DNA from: Thuidium tamariscinum | Taxonomy: Eukaryota > Streptophyta > Bryopsida > Hypnales > Thuidiaceae | Assembly (NCBI GenBank): GCA_947034885.2 | Contig: OX344749.2 | Location: 33,661,182-33,725,181 of the forward strand | DNA length: 64,000 nt | Direction of reading: 5' to 3' | Shown: positions 23,629 through 33,889 of the stretch, one piece after another | Layout of the letters: each line of letters starts with the position of its first letter | How positions within the stretch are numbered: position 1 is the first letter of the stretch | Notes under the pieces: generated by a model | The model's input: only the letters and a program-made list of their open reading frames with translations | Database searches by the model: none | Told to the model about the DNA's origin: nothing | Made by a program: the position numbers and the translations under genes

Positions 23629-24558
23629 TTAACCCCTAAAGGACCAAGAGTCCCCTCGGGGAACTTTAAGAATTAGGGCAGGTACTTGTGACTTCAATTT
23701 TTAATGAATTTTATTGAAATTTTCACATAAGATAAAAAAACTGATTAGCTCCGTGGAAATATTAATTTCTTTTCAATTGGTGACCGGGAGCAAAAGTTAT
23801 GCCATCGTAAACATAATTTTCATGTTGCCGGGCAGAAAAAAAAATCTACAAAAACTTCAAAATTAAAAAAATAATTTTTTTTTCTTATAGATTTTATTTT
23901 TGTCTACAAGTAAAGCTTTGATTCATTCCATTTGGATTAGTAATGTGAAAGTTATGAACAATCTTGTTTTTCGGGCAATCTAAGCATCTTCTTGAAAAAA
24001 TAACTTATAGGATTCATTTGTGAATGCAATTTTCACAATTTTTCAAAAAAAATTGTTGGACAAGGTTGATTTTGTTTTCTAGAACAATCTCACCATTGGG
24101 ATTATTGTGTTTCAATTCCATCTATGAGATATTTGCAATTTAGTTTTTCTTTCAATCTTGGACCTACATCTACTTGACAATTTTTTAAAGAATGAAAAAA
24201 AGTCTTTATTTTGTGAATTTTTTTTCCTAAGCTCTTAGCTCAATTTCTCAATAGAAAAAAATTTAAATTCAAGGTCTGTAGTGCAAAAAAATTACATAAA
24301 TGGAGGACAAAGTCATTTGAAGTTGCAAACTAGAGTTTAAGAAAACTTTGTTTTCCAACTTTGAATGCTCATATCTTCCTATCTATACGGTCAAACTTCA
24401 TGAAATTTTCACCACATGATCTTAGTTAAGTAAAGTACAAGATCCTATGGTTAGATTCTAAAAATTTAGTTTTTTTGTTTTTCATGGATGAATGGAACAA
24501 AAATGGCAGTTTTGAGTGGTTTTGGGTTGAAAAACGGCCGTGGTCCTTTAGGGGTTAA
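23629..24558. mobile_element. piggyBac-like TTAA-flanked non-autonomous element, 930 bp, nested in the hAT element
   Basis: TTAA at 23629-23632 and 24555-24558. Perfect 14-bp inverted ends CCCCTAAAGGACCA and TGGTCCTTTAGGGG lie just inside. No transposase frame. TTAA target duplication with CCC-starting ends is the signature of the piggyBac superfamily. Diverged relatives occur at 48299-49113 and about 49240-50740. Confidence 0.75.
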
Positions 24559-24770
24559 CATGGCATTAAGTCCAAAATTTGTGAAGGGACAGAACTACTC
24601 ACAAATCCACTCACCGGAATCATACTCGAATGGAACAAAAAGATTTACATATATTTATTTCAAAAAGGAGTTAGTACAAAATTCAGTGAGGCAAAGTTTG
24701 TGGACTATACTGTGGTAAAAGCAAGTACTAAGGTACGTCTACGATTACATTGCCACTAAAATACTATTCT
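24559..24770. other. Short spacer between nested element and kinase gene
   Basis: No feature recognised. Confidence 0.4.
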
Positions 24771-26432
24771 CTAATCTTCATTCCTTGCTTGTTCTTGTAG
24801 AAGTGCTTGCTCCTTGCGGACCTCGTGGTAGCAATCCACGAGTGGAGTCCAAAATAAGGGGGCGCCACTAATTCGTCCCACGGCGTACGTAACCGTGCGT
24901 CGTTGTAGTGGGTCCTCTTTGCACAATTCGCCCAATGTGGCTTGAAATGTACCAAACACTGTATGGTCGGGAAGCATTTCCGTATTTTCGCGGTCTTTCT
25001 TCCATATCTTCTCCGCAAGCTTCCCAACAACAAATCCGTCTGTATGTATACTGACACACGGTGCCCCATCTACGCGAGTGGGGGATACCGGAGTGCCCGC
25101 CTCTCCAGTCACATACATCAATTCAGGGGCCACCCACCAACGTTTCTGACGTGTAGCCCGCATTTGGCTTCCACATTGAAACTGGTACAAAGAATGGGTT
25201 TCTTCATTGATACGACTAGCCATTCCCCAATCACATAGCCCAATCCACACTGTTCACCCATCATCATTCGGAAAATGCAACATGACGTTTTCTGGCGTGA
25301 TGTCGTTGTGGAGCACCGAAGATTGTTGCACCGCATCCACGATGCAAATTAACGCCCATGCAATCTTGGTGCGGTTTCTATGATAAGCCAAGAGTCTTTT
25401 GGCTTCTTGCATCGTCTGTGGAGTTGCATGGTAGGCAAGTTCCCCAATCTCAGCATAATCTCGGTTTTTGTGGTCCAAGGCGAACATGGCTTCCAATGTT
25501 CCTCCATTCCACCATTGAGAATAACACTCCATGGTCATGTCATTTATAGCAAAAAATTTTATGACCCCTGGATGATTACATGGACAAACCAAAGCCTCGA
25601 TGGACAACTTCTCCCGCGACTTCTTCAATTGATCCACATATAGGGCTGTCTTGCCCGCCAATTCCATCGTGGGGGGAATGTGCCTTGAATTTTGGAGGCT
25701 CACTTTACGCACCCTCCCGTGCCCCCCTTGTTTGTTGTGGCTTGACAATGGAACCACCACCACTCCTTGTTCGAGAAATACCACTCCTCCTGCACCCGCT
25801 TGGCCTAGGGACAAGCTTTGGCTCTGCTGAAACCATGGGGCAGAGCGGATATTGCTGGAAGATAGCGCTCGCATTGCGTCATGCTACCAATACACCTTTT
25901 TGTGCAACAAATGCAATGCTTGTTGCTTCGGCGCTACATCTCGTTTGAAGCCCTTTATCGATGCGGCGACTTGGGCGATGTTGAAAACACAAGTTTGCAC
26001 TTGTTCGTCAAGCCAACGACGGAAGTGTTCCTTTGTGCGATCTTCAAGCCACTCATCCTCGCCCATTGTTGTCCAAAACATGTGGGTGAATTTGTTTTTT
26101 ATTGTCTCCACCCCTTGCAATCCACACGAGACGTAGGTCGTATTCAATTGAGCAATCGTATATTGCTCCAGAAAATCCAATGCCACTTCCTGCACTTTCC
26201 TGGTCGCAGCCTTCCTTGGCCAGTCGTCTGTATTCGCAGCCTTGTGCCTCCGCCTGTTCTTTTTTTTCTTGGCCCCCGAAGATTCTCCTCCAGCCACACC
26301 ACCGACCCCTTCTCCGGCCAATATTGCCTCCGATACGCAGTCAATGGATTCTGGAGACTGTTCACCAACAGGATCTCCGATGCCTGAAAACCACGCATCA
26401 ACCTTGCGCTTCGACGCACCTCGCCCGTCCAT
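24771..26432 (-). pseudogene. Protein-kinase-like cargo gene of the hAT element, two in-frame stops
   Basis: One continuous frame of 554 codons with stops only at TAG 25884-25886 (codon 183) and TGA 25254-25256 (codon 393). N-terminal 180 residues: Lys/Arg-rich stretch, then a region of unknown type (VQEVALDFLEQYTIAQLN). Kinase-like domain: GGHGRV glycine loop (about 236-241), AGK Lys (261), HPGVIKFF, WWNGGTLEAMF, VLHNDITPENVML catalytic loop (Asp 377, Asn present), CDWG in place of DFG (401-403), VAPE (435-437), DGFVVGKLAEKIW. All core catalytic positions are present, with HND for HRD and DWG for DFG. The nearest upstream DNA holds an intron-like GTGAGT...TTTCAG ending one base before the ATG, then a CCGTC array. 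It lies between the transposase and the second array, so it moves with the element. Confidence 0.75.
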
Positions 26433-26433
26433 T

Positions 26434-26485
26434 CTGAAAAAAAATATGCGATGGTAAAACCAAGGAATTAGGGTTCAGTACTCAC
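26434..26485 (-). other. Candidate 52-nt leader intron of the kinase-like gene
   Basis: GTGAGT donor at 26485 and poly-T CAG acceptor ending 26434, one base before the ATG (26432). Unusually short; a more distal donor is possible. Confidence 0.4.
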
Positions 26486-26640
26486 AAATGTGAAAACTAT
26501 CCCCCCTTCCTCAGCCGAGCCTCCTCGCAAGCACCCGCGCTCCCAAGCAAGGACTGCAACCAATCTAGGGCAAGAGAGCACCGTCAGAGCAGGAGAGACT
26601 TGTGCAGAGTGGGGGAACTGGCCCACCTTATATAGCTGTT

Positions 26641-26950
26641 GGTGAGCCGTCGCATGGACGGCCGATCCGTCCAGGGAACTCGAAAGCCGTCGAGGGGTGT
26701 CGGGAACTCCGAGACCGTCGAGGGGACGCGCTGGCCGTCCTCAGAATTCGGAAGCCGTCAAGGGGAATGTCGAGGACGATGAGGCCGTCGATGGGACGCC
26801 CCATCCGTCCCGAGAATTTCAAAGCCGTCGTGGGGACCGTCGAGGAACTGCGAGACCGTCGAGGGGACGCACAAGCTGAATGGGGAATTCGGGGGTCCGT
26901 CGTGGAACGAGGCCGTCCACGGGACCCCACTGGGCGTCCCGGGAATTCTG
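26641..26950. repeat. CCGTC/GACGG array upstream of the kinase-like gene
   Basis: Repeated CCGTCGAGGGGACG, GCCGTC and CCGTCC blocks at 10-25 bp spacing. It starts about 155 bp upstream of the leader intron of the kinase gene. Same motif as the terminal arrays. Confidence 0.72.
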
Positions 26951-29900
26951 AACCATTAAGGGGAAGCACAGGGTGGTGAAGATGCCAGTGAAGCCATTAA
27001 CGAACTTAATGGCAAGCCTCGTGCGACTAAAATTCTTCTACAAGGTAATAAGGTAACAGGCCCAAAAACCGCCCATCTAAGGGCTGACACTGAATTTTGA
27101 GAAGGTGAAAACCCAACCTAAAGGCCTTGCCCAACCGAGGGTTTAGGGTTTAGGATTTAGGGTTTAAGTTCCTTTTTACTTTTGCGTAAATGAGGGTAAA
27201 ATGTCTAGTTTAGTAATTTAATAACTTAAGAAGTGCATTATAATTTGTATTCGGTAATTGATCTTTCTTTTCCTAGCGTCAATCTAATTTTGCAAATTTT
27301 GAAGTAAATAAAAGAAATAACATGAAATGATTAAACTTATTGGTTCTAGTCTAAACACATACCTCTTCGGTTGATGCGTATCCGTTCTCAGTTGTGTCGT
27401 CAAAAAGCTCTACTTCCTCCCTTTCCATCTAATTTCATTCTCCCCCGCAAATTTAGGAAATAGGAGCTAATTTTAATAATTTAATCCGGCTTAATTAGCA
27501 TTTGCTATTTGATGGTCACACTATAACTCCTTGAGGAACTTAAATCATTTCCGTACAATGACTTTGCCAAAATCTAATTCAAGCGTACATACATCTATTT
27601 TACAAAATGGGGTCATATAAAATGCCTAATTGAATTCTTCAACCCAATTATATTGTTGTAACTTACTAGGAATCTAGGATGTTTTTTGGTATGAAAGATG
27701 TGCATATGGATGTTTCCTACATATCTCCTCTTTGCAAATTAATGCTAATTCATCACCAATGTTTTATAATCAATTATCATGCTAAACCATGAATTTTGAA
27801 TGAAACAATTCACCAAAAACTGAATTTGACTTATGTGAAATCCACATTTGGTATGCTTGATTATATTATGCAAAATTCGTTTCAATGGCAGAATTGGATG
27901 ATCCTAAACTTGTTGGTGGGTAGTGTGTAATTTACACGGCTAAAATTTTACATTGCCTTCCAGTGCTTCAGCTCATATCGAGAATGGCTGAAGTGATGGA
28001 CCTTAAATTTTAGAAGTTGCCCTATGGATATGTAGGGATTTAAACTTCTCAATTTTAAATTCGGGAGCCATCCGACTAGGCATATATTTTTTAGGAAATT
28101 AGATTAGTACTACATGTACATATTAGTATATTACTATATTGCATAATATTCTGGTCATATAGTCATGTACTCTACTTATGAGTTATGAAAGTATAAGTGA
28201 ACTAAAGCACTAATTAGGAGTTTAGGACGGGGGCATTGGCAAGCAAGACTCCGTTAGTGGGCACCAACCAATTTTCAGAATTCAGACTCTTCTGCGGAAC
28301 CCTAAACCGCTCTAATCCTCTCTTTGCCGAAGTGTATGATAAACCCTAGAAGAAAGAGTTAGAATTCCGCAAGTGTGTTAATGGTTTGAACCAAAAAAAC
28401 ACGTCAAAGGGTTAAAAAAGTTACCCCAAAAAAATATAGAAATGGTTTAGAAAGAAATTGTCGAGCCCGGTTCGAATAAAAAAATGTGGAAATGGGTTGG
28501 AAAAAAATGTGTTAATGGTTCGATTAAAAAAAATATGGAAATGGTTTGAATCCCAAAAATGGAAGTGGTGTGAATAAAGCAAAACGTTAATGGTTTCGGG
28601 TGTTGGGCAAAAATATATAGAAGGGATTTGGACCAAAAAATGGGTTAATGGTTCGACTAAAAAAATATGGAAATGGTTCGGTTTGGAAAAAAATGTGGAA
28701 ATGGTTTGAATAAAAAAAATGGGAATGGTTTGAATAACAGACTCGGGGGGTTCACACCCCTTATCTTTTGGTAACCACGTGCGATAATGGGGTATTTAAT
28801 GGGGGGGTATTTATGTCCTTCTCATGTTTTTTTCCCTCCCTATTAGTAGAAATAAAGCTACCGGAGTGTATTTTAGAGTACCCTATTTTCTTTTGTAAAT
28901 TCTTTGAAGGACTATTTTTGAACACCCTATTTTTTTTCTACATTTCATAATTACAAAATACTGAGAAGATCAAAAACATTGTATACAAGGAAACATGTCA
29001 GCTTCAAGGATTTTGATGAACTAAGAACATGGTGAAACGCACAGCATATGCTATCTATGTGCCACTAAAGAGTTTGAAAATCAAAAATCAAAGCTACAAC
29101 TATTTATATTTCACCATTTATAAGAAAACAAAGCACACAATAGAAAAATTAAACTATAGTATACAATCCTAATGCAATATTTAAAACCAATTTAAAGGCA
29201 CAAGAGCATATTCACATTCATTTATATAATAAGAAAACTTAGGGAATTTAATAAGCCGATTGTGTTTAAAAACACAAGTATCAATAAGTTTGCAAATCCA
29301 TTCTAACATCTAAAATGAAGAAGTTCAAGGACCTCTTGCTCTCAAATCAACTATTATGGTAGGAAGCTCACACGGAGGTTCATAAACTATGCAGGCTTTT
29401 TAATCTGCCTAATAGGAGGGTCTGAATTGGATAGCTCATTGTGAGAAAACTAATTGTGGATTATATTGAAGCATGCTAAGATTTGATTTTTACTATATGA
29501 ATGGATGGTTTTAGAGTTACAATGGATTCAATCCTAACTAAGTGTACTTATAGGTGTCTACCAATCCACATTCAAAATAAAAAATGGTTGGTAAACTACC
29601 TTCTTTCAAATGTTAAATTGTTTTGAAATAATGATTAATTGAAGAATTCATTTCAGTTTTTGAAAGGGACACATTTAGAAACCATTTCTAGTGTTTTTTA
29701 CATGTTGCATTACTAGTTTTTGAACCAAACCAGATTTTTTTAGAAACTGTGCATGTATAGGTTTTCAAGGCTTACTGATCACAAATAGGGTCCTATGACA
29801 AATTGTGTTTGAAATTTCATAATTAATTCAATTTTGCTTCAAAAAAATATGAAACAACTTGTATTAGATTCCTCATCTATTTCTCCTTGACTGAAAAATA

Positions 29901-30317
29901 AACTAAAAATATTTTCATCTAAAGACATACACGAAAAAGGCAAATCAACTCTTAATTTAAATAAGTGGAATCTTAGCCTCCTACCATGCATACATGGCTA
30001 ACACACTTGTCACAATCATGAATCCCAAAAAAATTTAAAAAGAAATACAAGATCTGAATGAGTCACACACTTGTCACAATCATGAATGAATCCCAAAATT
30101 TTTTAAAAAGAAATGCAAGCTGTGAATGTTAACTCATTGAGCTCCAATAAAAATTACAATATACAGGTACTGCATTGGCAATCTTCACCAGTTCACCCTC
30201 ATTAAAATTCAGCTGTCTTACAGCTTATTGCATCTCAACTGCCTAACTGAATACCAATTGCGTAATTGGATTCCACCTGCCTAATTGAAATTGAGGGTAT
30301 ATATTGTAGCCACCTAT
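26951..30317. other. AT-rich spacer inside the hAT element, no gene seen
   Basis: No supportable coding frame. Contains a GGGTTTAGGG run at about 27138-27170 and the poly-A/GGAAATGGTTTGAA array at 28390-28745. Confidence 0.5.
28390..28745. repeat. GGAAATGGTTTGAA / poly-A array (inverse of the 33.9-kb array)
   Basis: Phrases such as GGAAATGGTTTGAA, TGTTAATGGTTCGA and poly-A runs, repeated about every 25-35 bp. It is the reverse complement of the phrase making up 33890-35180, so the two arrays flank the coiled-coil/RING gene in inverted orientation. Confidence 0.7.
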
Positions 30318-30860
30318 TGGGCCCGTCCAGGACTTGGGCAGGCCGTCACGGGGACGGAGGGCGTCCAGAAAACCGTCCAGGAAGACGGGCCCGTCCAGGA
30401 CCTGGGCAGGCTGTCACGGGGACGGAGGGCGTCCAGAAAACCGTCCAGGAAGACGGGCCCGTCGAGGACCTGGGCAGGCCATCACGGGGACGGAGGGCGT
30501 CCAGAAAACCGTCCAGCAATACGGGCCCGTCCGCGGACCTGGGCAGGCCGTCCGCAACGAATTTAGGCCGTCCAGGACCTCGGGCCGGAGCGTCGACCTG
30601 TCCGGGCAGGCTGTCCACAGCGGAACAGTGGCCGTCCAAGACCACGGGCAGGCCGTCACGATGAGCCATTTTGGGCCGTCGAATTTGTAATTCGGCGGAG
30701 TAATAATTGGCTTCTATTGTCATGAGTGCTTTTCGAACTCGTTGACGGCGCCGGACCTGTGGACGGCCTCTGTGACGTCATCCCGAAGCTGTCGACGGCC
30801 TCCCGAACCAGAGTCGATGCTCCCTGGACATACCAACCGTCGATGGCCGTCCGCATCAAC
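30318..30860. repeat. CCGTCC array with 67-68-bp tandem units, upstream of the coiled-coil/RING gene
   Basis: Three near-identical 67-68-bp units start at about 30320, 30388 and 30456 (GCCCGTCCAGGACYTGGGCA... AGAAAACCGTCCAG). A fourth partial copy at about 30523 and irregular GACGG/CCGTC motifs run to 30860. CpG-rich. It ends about 280 bp before the ATG of the following gene. Confidence 0.8.
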
Positions 30861-31140
30861 GGCTCCAGGTGGTGCATGGCGATGTGATTAGACACAAATT
30901 AGCACTCCTAACGAGCCTTGGTAATGGGGAGTATAAATCTCAAATTAAGCCACATTCACCTTGCTTTCTCTCTTGAGTTGCTCTGTCCCAGCTTGAAAAA
31001 AGCTTTGCATTGCAATTCGGGAGGAAGTCAAGCATTTGGCTATTGCTTTGCCACATTCCAGTTGCCCTCACGCAACAGGAGGCAGAGCATAGTCATCTGT
31101 ATATACATACATCCGTGTTGTGGCATTGTGTGCAGGTACT

Positions 31141-33318
31141 ATGGCAGAAATTGAAGAGATGGTAATACATGTAGAGAACCCCCCTATGGCAGAGAACAAG
31201 GAGGTGGTAATTGCTGCAAATCACCCCCCAGTGGTAGAAAACCAGGAGATGGTGACCCATGAAGGTGAACCCCCACACAGGAGGCGTCATGGGAACAAGA
31301 GCACTGTAGACTGGGCGACTTTCAACACTGGTGAAGTTTTGGCCGCGCCCGGGTGGGAACAAGTGCTTGAGCCATGGACCCGCACCACATGTCGGACATA
31401 CGTGGACTAGGCCCACATCAACCGCCATTTTCCACGGGAGAGAAATGAGACGCAAGTGCGATCTGGCGTTGCATTGATAAAGTACTGCATACACCCGGCG
31501 TTCAAGAAGCGGTTGACCGAGGTGGCATTGGCACTTTGGGGGACCCTCTCGAAGAAGGATGGGACCCTCGCATTGTGTCAAATGGCGTATGCGGAGGTTT
31601 TTTTGGGCAAGGACGTGGATTGGAATACGTATACGGCAAAACAACGGGGTGGCCGTTTCCCTACTAAAAGCCGTAGAATTCCACCAAATCCTGCAGTGCA
31701 ATTGGAGGGCAAAGGAGTGGCTTGGGCACAAGGGGACGAAGCAGCGGACGCGGACCCCATGGAGGTCGATAATGCACTTCAAGGCGCCAACGAACAAAAC
31801 CCGGTGGCTCCCGAATTGGAGGCGCCCATTGCCGGTCCAAGCGAGCCCATGCCACTCGCCATTCACCCAATTCCCCCGTCCACGACAATTAATGAAGTAT
31901 TTGGAGCGAATGGGGAATTAGAGGCATTACGTGCATTGGTGACTCAGCTGCGTGAGGATGGTGCAGAAGCTGGGCGAAGGCATGAGATGGAGGTACAAGC
32001 CCACAACGCACGGGTGAAGGCTCTGGAGGAAACGAATGCTAAGTTACTAGCAAGTAACATTGACTTGCTTGAACGTGTACGTCGCCAAAGCACAGATGGC
32101 ACTCCACTATTGGATGAGGTCGTGGAGCGGGCCACATATGGTCTAATTGAGCCAGCTGACCCATTGACGGTGCGCCGGGTGTGGCCTCGTGGTATATTCC
32201 CAACACCACATTTTCGTGGTGAAAGTTCAAATGCGGCAAACCAATCAACAGATGCGTTGGGCCAAGAGTTCATTAGCGTTGAGCGCGTGGCGTACGATGC
32301 CATTGTGGCACGAGCGGAGCGTGCAGAGGGCGAGTGCAATGAGGCCAAGGCCAGCATGGAGGCTGTATCAGCGTCCATGCGTGAACTACAGGACGAGTTG
32401 GCATTTGTAAATGCCATGAAGGATAGATTGTTGCTCCAAACGTCAACTACGAGGGAGCAAAAGTTGCTTGCCATGAGCAACATGAGATTGGCATGCACTT
32501 TGGCTATGAATGAGGTCGCGCAACTGCAGCGTGAGGTCAAGAGAGTAGCTGCAGAATTTAGAGATGGTAGCCAACGTTATTTTGGCTTGACATCGTGGGC
32601 CTGACTGGAGGATATGTTTCCAGTTACATTGCCCACAAATCGCGATAATGCAAGCATTGATTGGGACGGGCATCCGCATCTAGACTTCCAATTCAACACC
32701 GCGAGATACCGATACGGGCCCGTGGATAGAGAAGGCAATACCCCCTTATTGTGGCCCACTGTTCCCGTGTTTGTGAAGAATGGAACGACGTGCATGATTT
32801 GCATGGAACCGTTTGGGCCCGAGGGTGGATGGAGCCTTGGAACGTGTGGACATATGTACCACCCCGGATGTCTCATTCTGCACATGGTCACAAGAAAGCG
32901 GTGCGCGCAATGCAAGGCTCCTTTGCACCGGCGGTTGTACGTCCAATTTGGGTTGGAGCATCACATGCCCCCGCACTTCGAGTTAAACGAAGAGAACTTG
33001 CCTGGCGATGAGAATAGAGGGAGTTGGGGTAATGACATGATATGGATGTGGAAGTGGGGCCATGACAGTAGACACCTCACTGTGCGCAGCGTACAAGACG
33101 TTCCGTGGATCGATGATGCGAAGATTACGGAGGTGTGCAAGAAGCTAATTGGTGCAGGCAATCCAGGGCGGCGAGTATTTTTTGGCCAACTTACTGGTGG
33201 CCATTGGGACTTGGACCGAGAGGAGTTCGTGCGCCGACCACATCCAGAGAATGTGGTTTTTGACTCCAGCGGAAACCCTATCAGAATACTCCAAGACCTG
33301 GATCATGAGGCACAATGA
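31141..33318 (+). pseudogene. Coiled-coil plus RING-H2 cargo gene of the hAT element, two in-frame stops
   Basis: A single frame of 725 codons from ATG 31141, directly after a splice-like acceptor (GTGTGCAG ending 31135). It is interrupted only by TAG 31408-31410 (codon 90) and TGA 32602-32604 (codon 488). N-terminal region carries YAEVFLGKDVDWNTY (about residues 145-165). Residues about 255-480 are coiled-coil-rich (LEALRALVTQLRED, ERAEGECNEAKASMEAV). RING-H2 at about 551-592: CMICMEPF, CGHMYHPGC, C-A-Q-C, a C3H2C3 pattern. C-terminal Trp-rich region unknown. RING-H2 proteins usually act as ubiquitin ligases; activity here is inference. TGA at 32602 could instead end one protein and ATG 32614 start another, but the unbroken frame argues for one gene. 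Confidence 0.7.
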
Positions 33319-33500
33319 GGTTCGTCGAAGACACTACGTTCAATGAGGTGCAAATGTTGTCATCCATTTCTTCCTACTTGCACGATCGATATGATCGGAC
33401 CGTAGTGGCTACGTTGAACAGTTTGCAATCTAGAGAAGGATTGCAAAATTTTTTGAGAAATAGTATAGCCAGAGGCATTGTAGAACCAGAACAAGGTTGA
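33315..33500 (+). CDS. Trailing small frame overlapping the RING gene (-1 relative)
   Basis: ATGA overlap with the RING frame, 61 codons, ends in TGA 33498-33500. Helical composition (VQMLSSISSYLHDRYDR). It may be the shifted original C-terminus or a separate small protein; not recognised. Confidence 0.3.
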   Translation: MRFVEDTTFNEVQMLSSISSYLHDRYDRTVVATLNSLQSREGLQNFLRNSIARGIVEPEQG

Positions 33501-33889
33501 ATACCTTCTGGTGATGAGTTAGGCCATTAGACGGATGTATAGTATATTAGTATTGTAAATAGTATTTGGCTGTGACGACCATTTACGAGCGTTTATTGCT
33601 CATGTTGCAAAAGTACATTTTTTGGGCAATGAAGCATTTTCATTTTTCTCGTACAACTGTATTGTTTGTTAAACACTTAAACAGAAAACTTAACCATGAA
33701 CAAATGAAAAGAATACTCAATACGTTTGCTTGAAATGTATGTGCAACAAGTTCATTTAAATCCAATGCCATACTTTCACTTAAAGTATATTTTCTAAGTT
33801 TACTTTTAAAAAATGCCAAAATTCTATTTTTTACATATGCTGATATGCCACAAGTATATATGCTTTTGTTTTTTATTCCCACCATTTCG
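33501..33889. other. No gene seen
   Basis: AT-rich 3' flank of the RING gene. Confidence 0.4.

Noticed and set aside
23629..24558. Harbinger (TTA duplication) origin for the TTAACCCC elements
   Set aside because: With TTA as duplication the inverted ends no longer match at the first base; TTAA plus CCCC is symmetrical on both sides in every copy.
26951..30317. Two separate hAT elements (19.3-27 kb and 30.3-35.8 kb) instead of one
   Set aside because: No CAGGGTTG-type ends or 8-bp duplications were found at the inner array edges, while the outer ends match perfectly; still worth testing by copy comparison.
30318..30590. Possible CRISPR-like array
   Set aside because: Units are contiguous tandem copies with no unique spacers, in a eukaryotic genome.
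30266..30723. Overlapping Arg/Gly/Pro-rich frames on both strands
   Set aside because: They arise from the 67-bp GC-rich tandem repeat; several frames and both strands are open at once, and the residues simply mirror the repeat.
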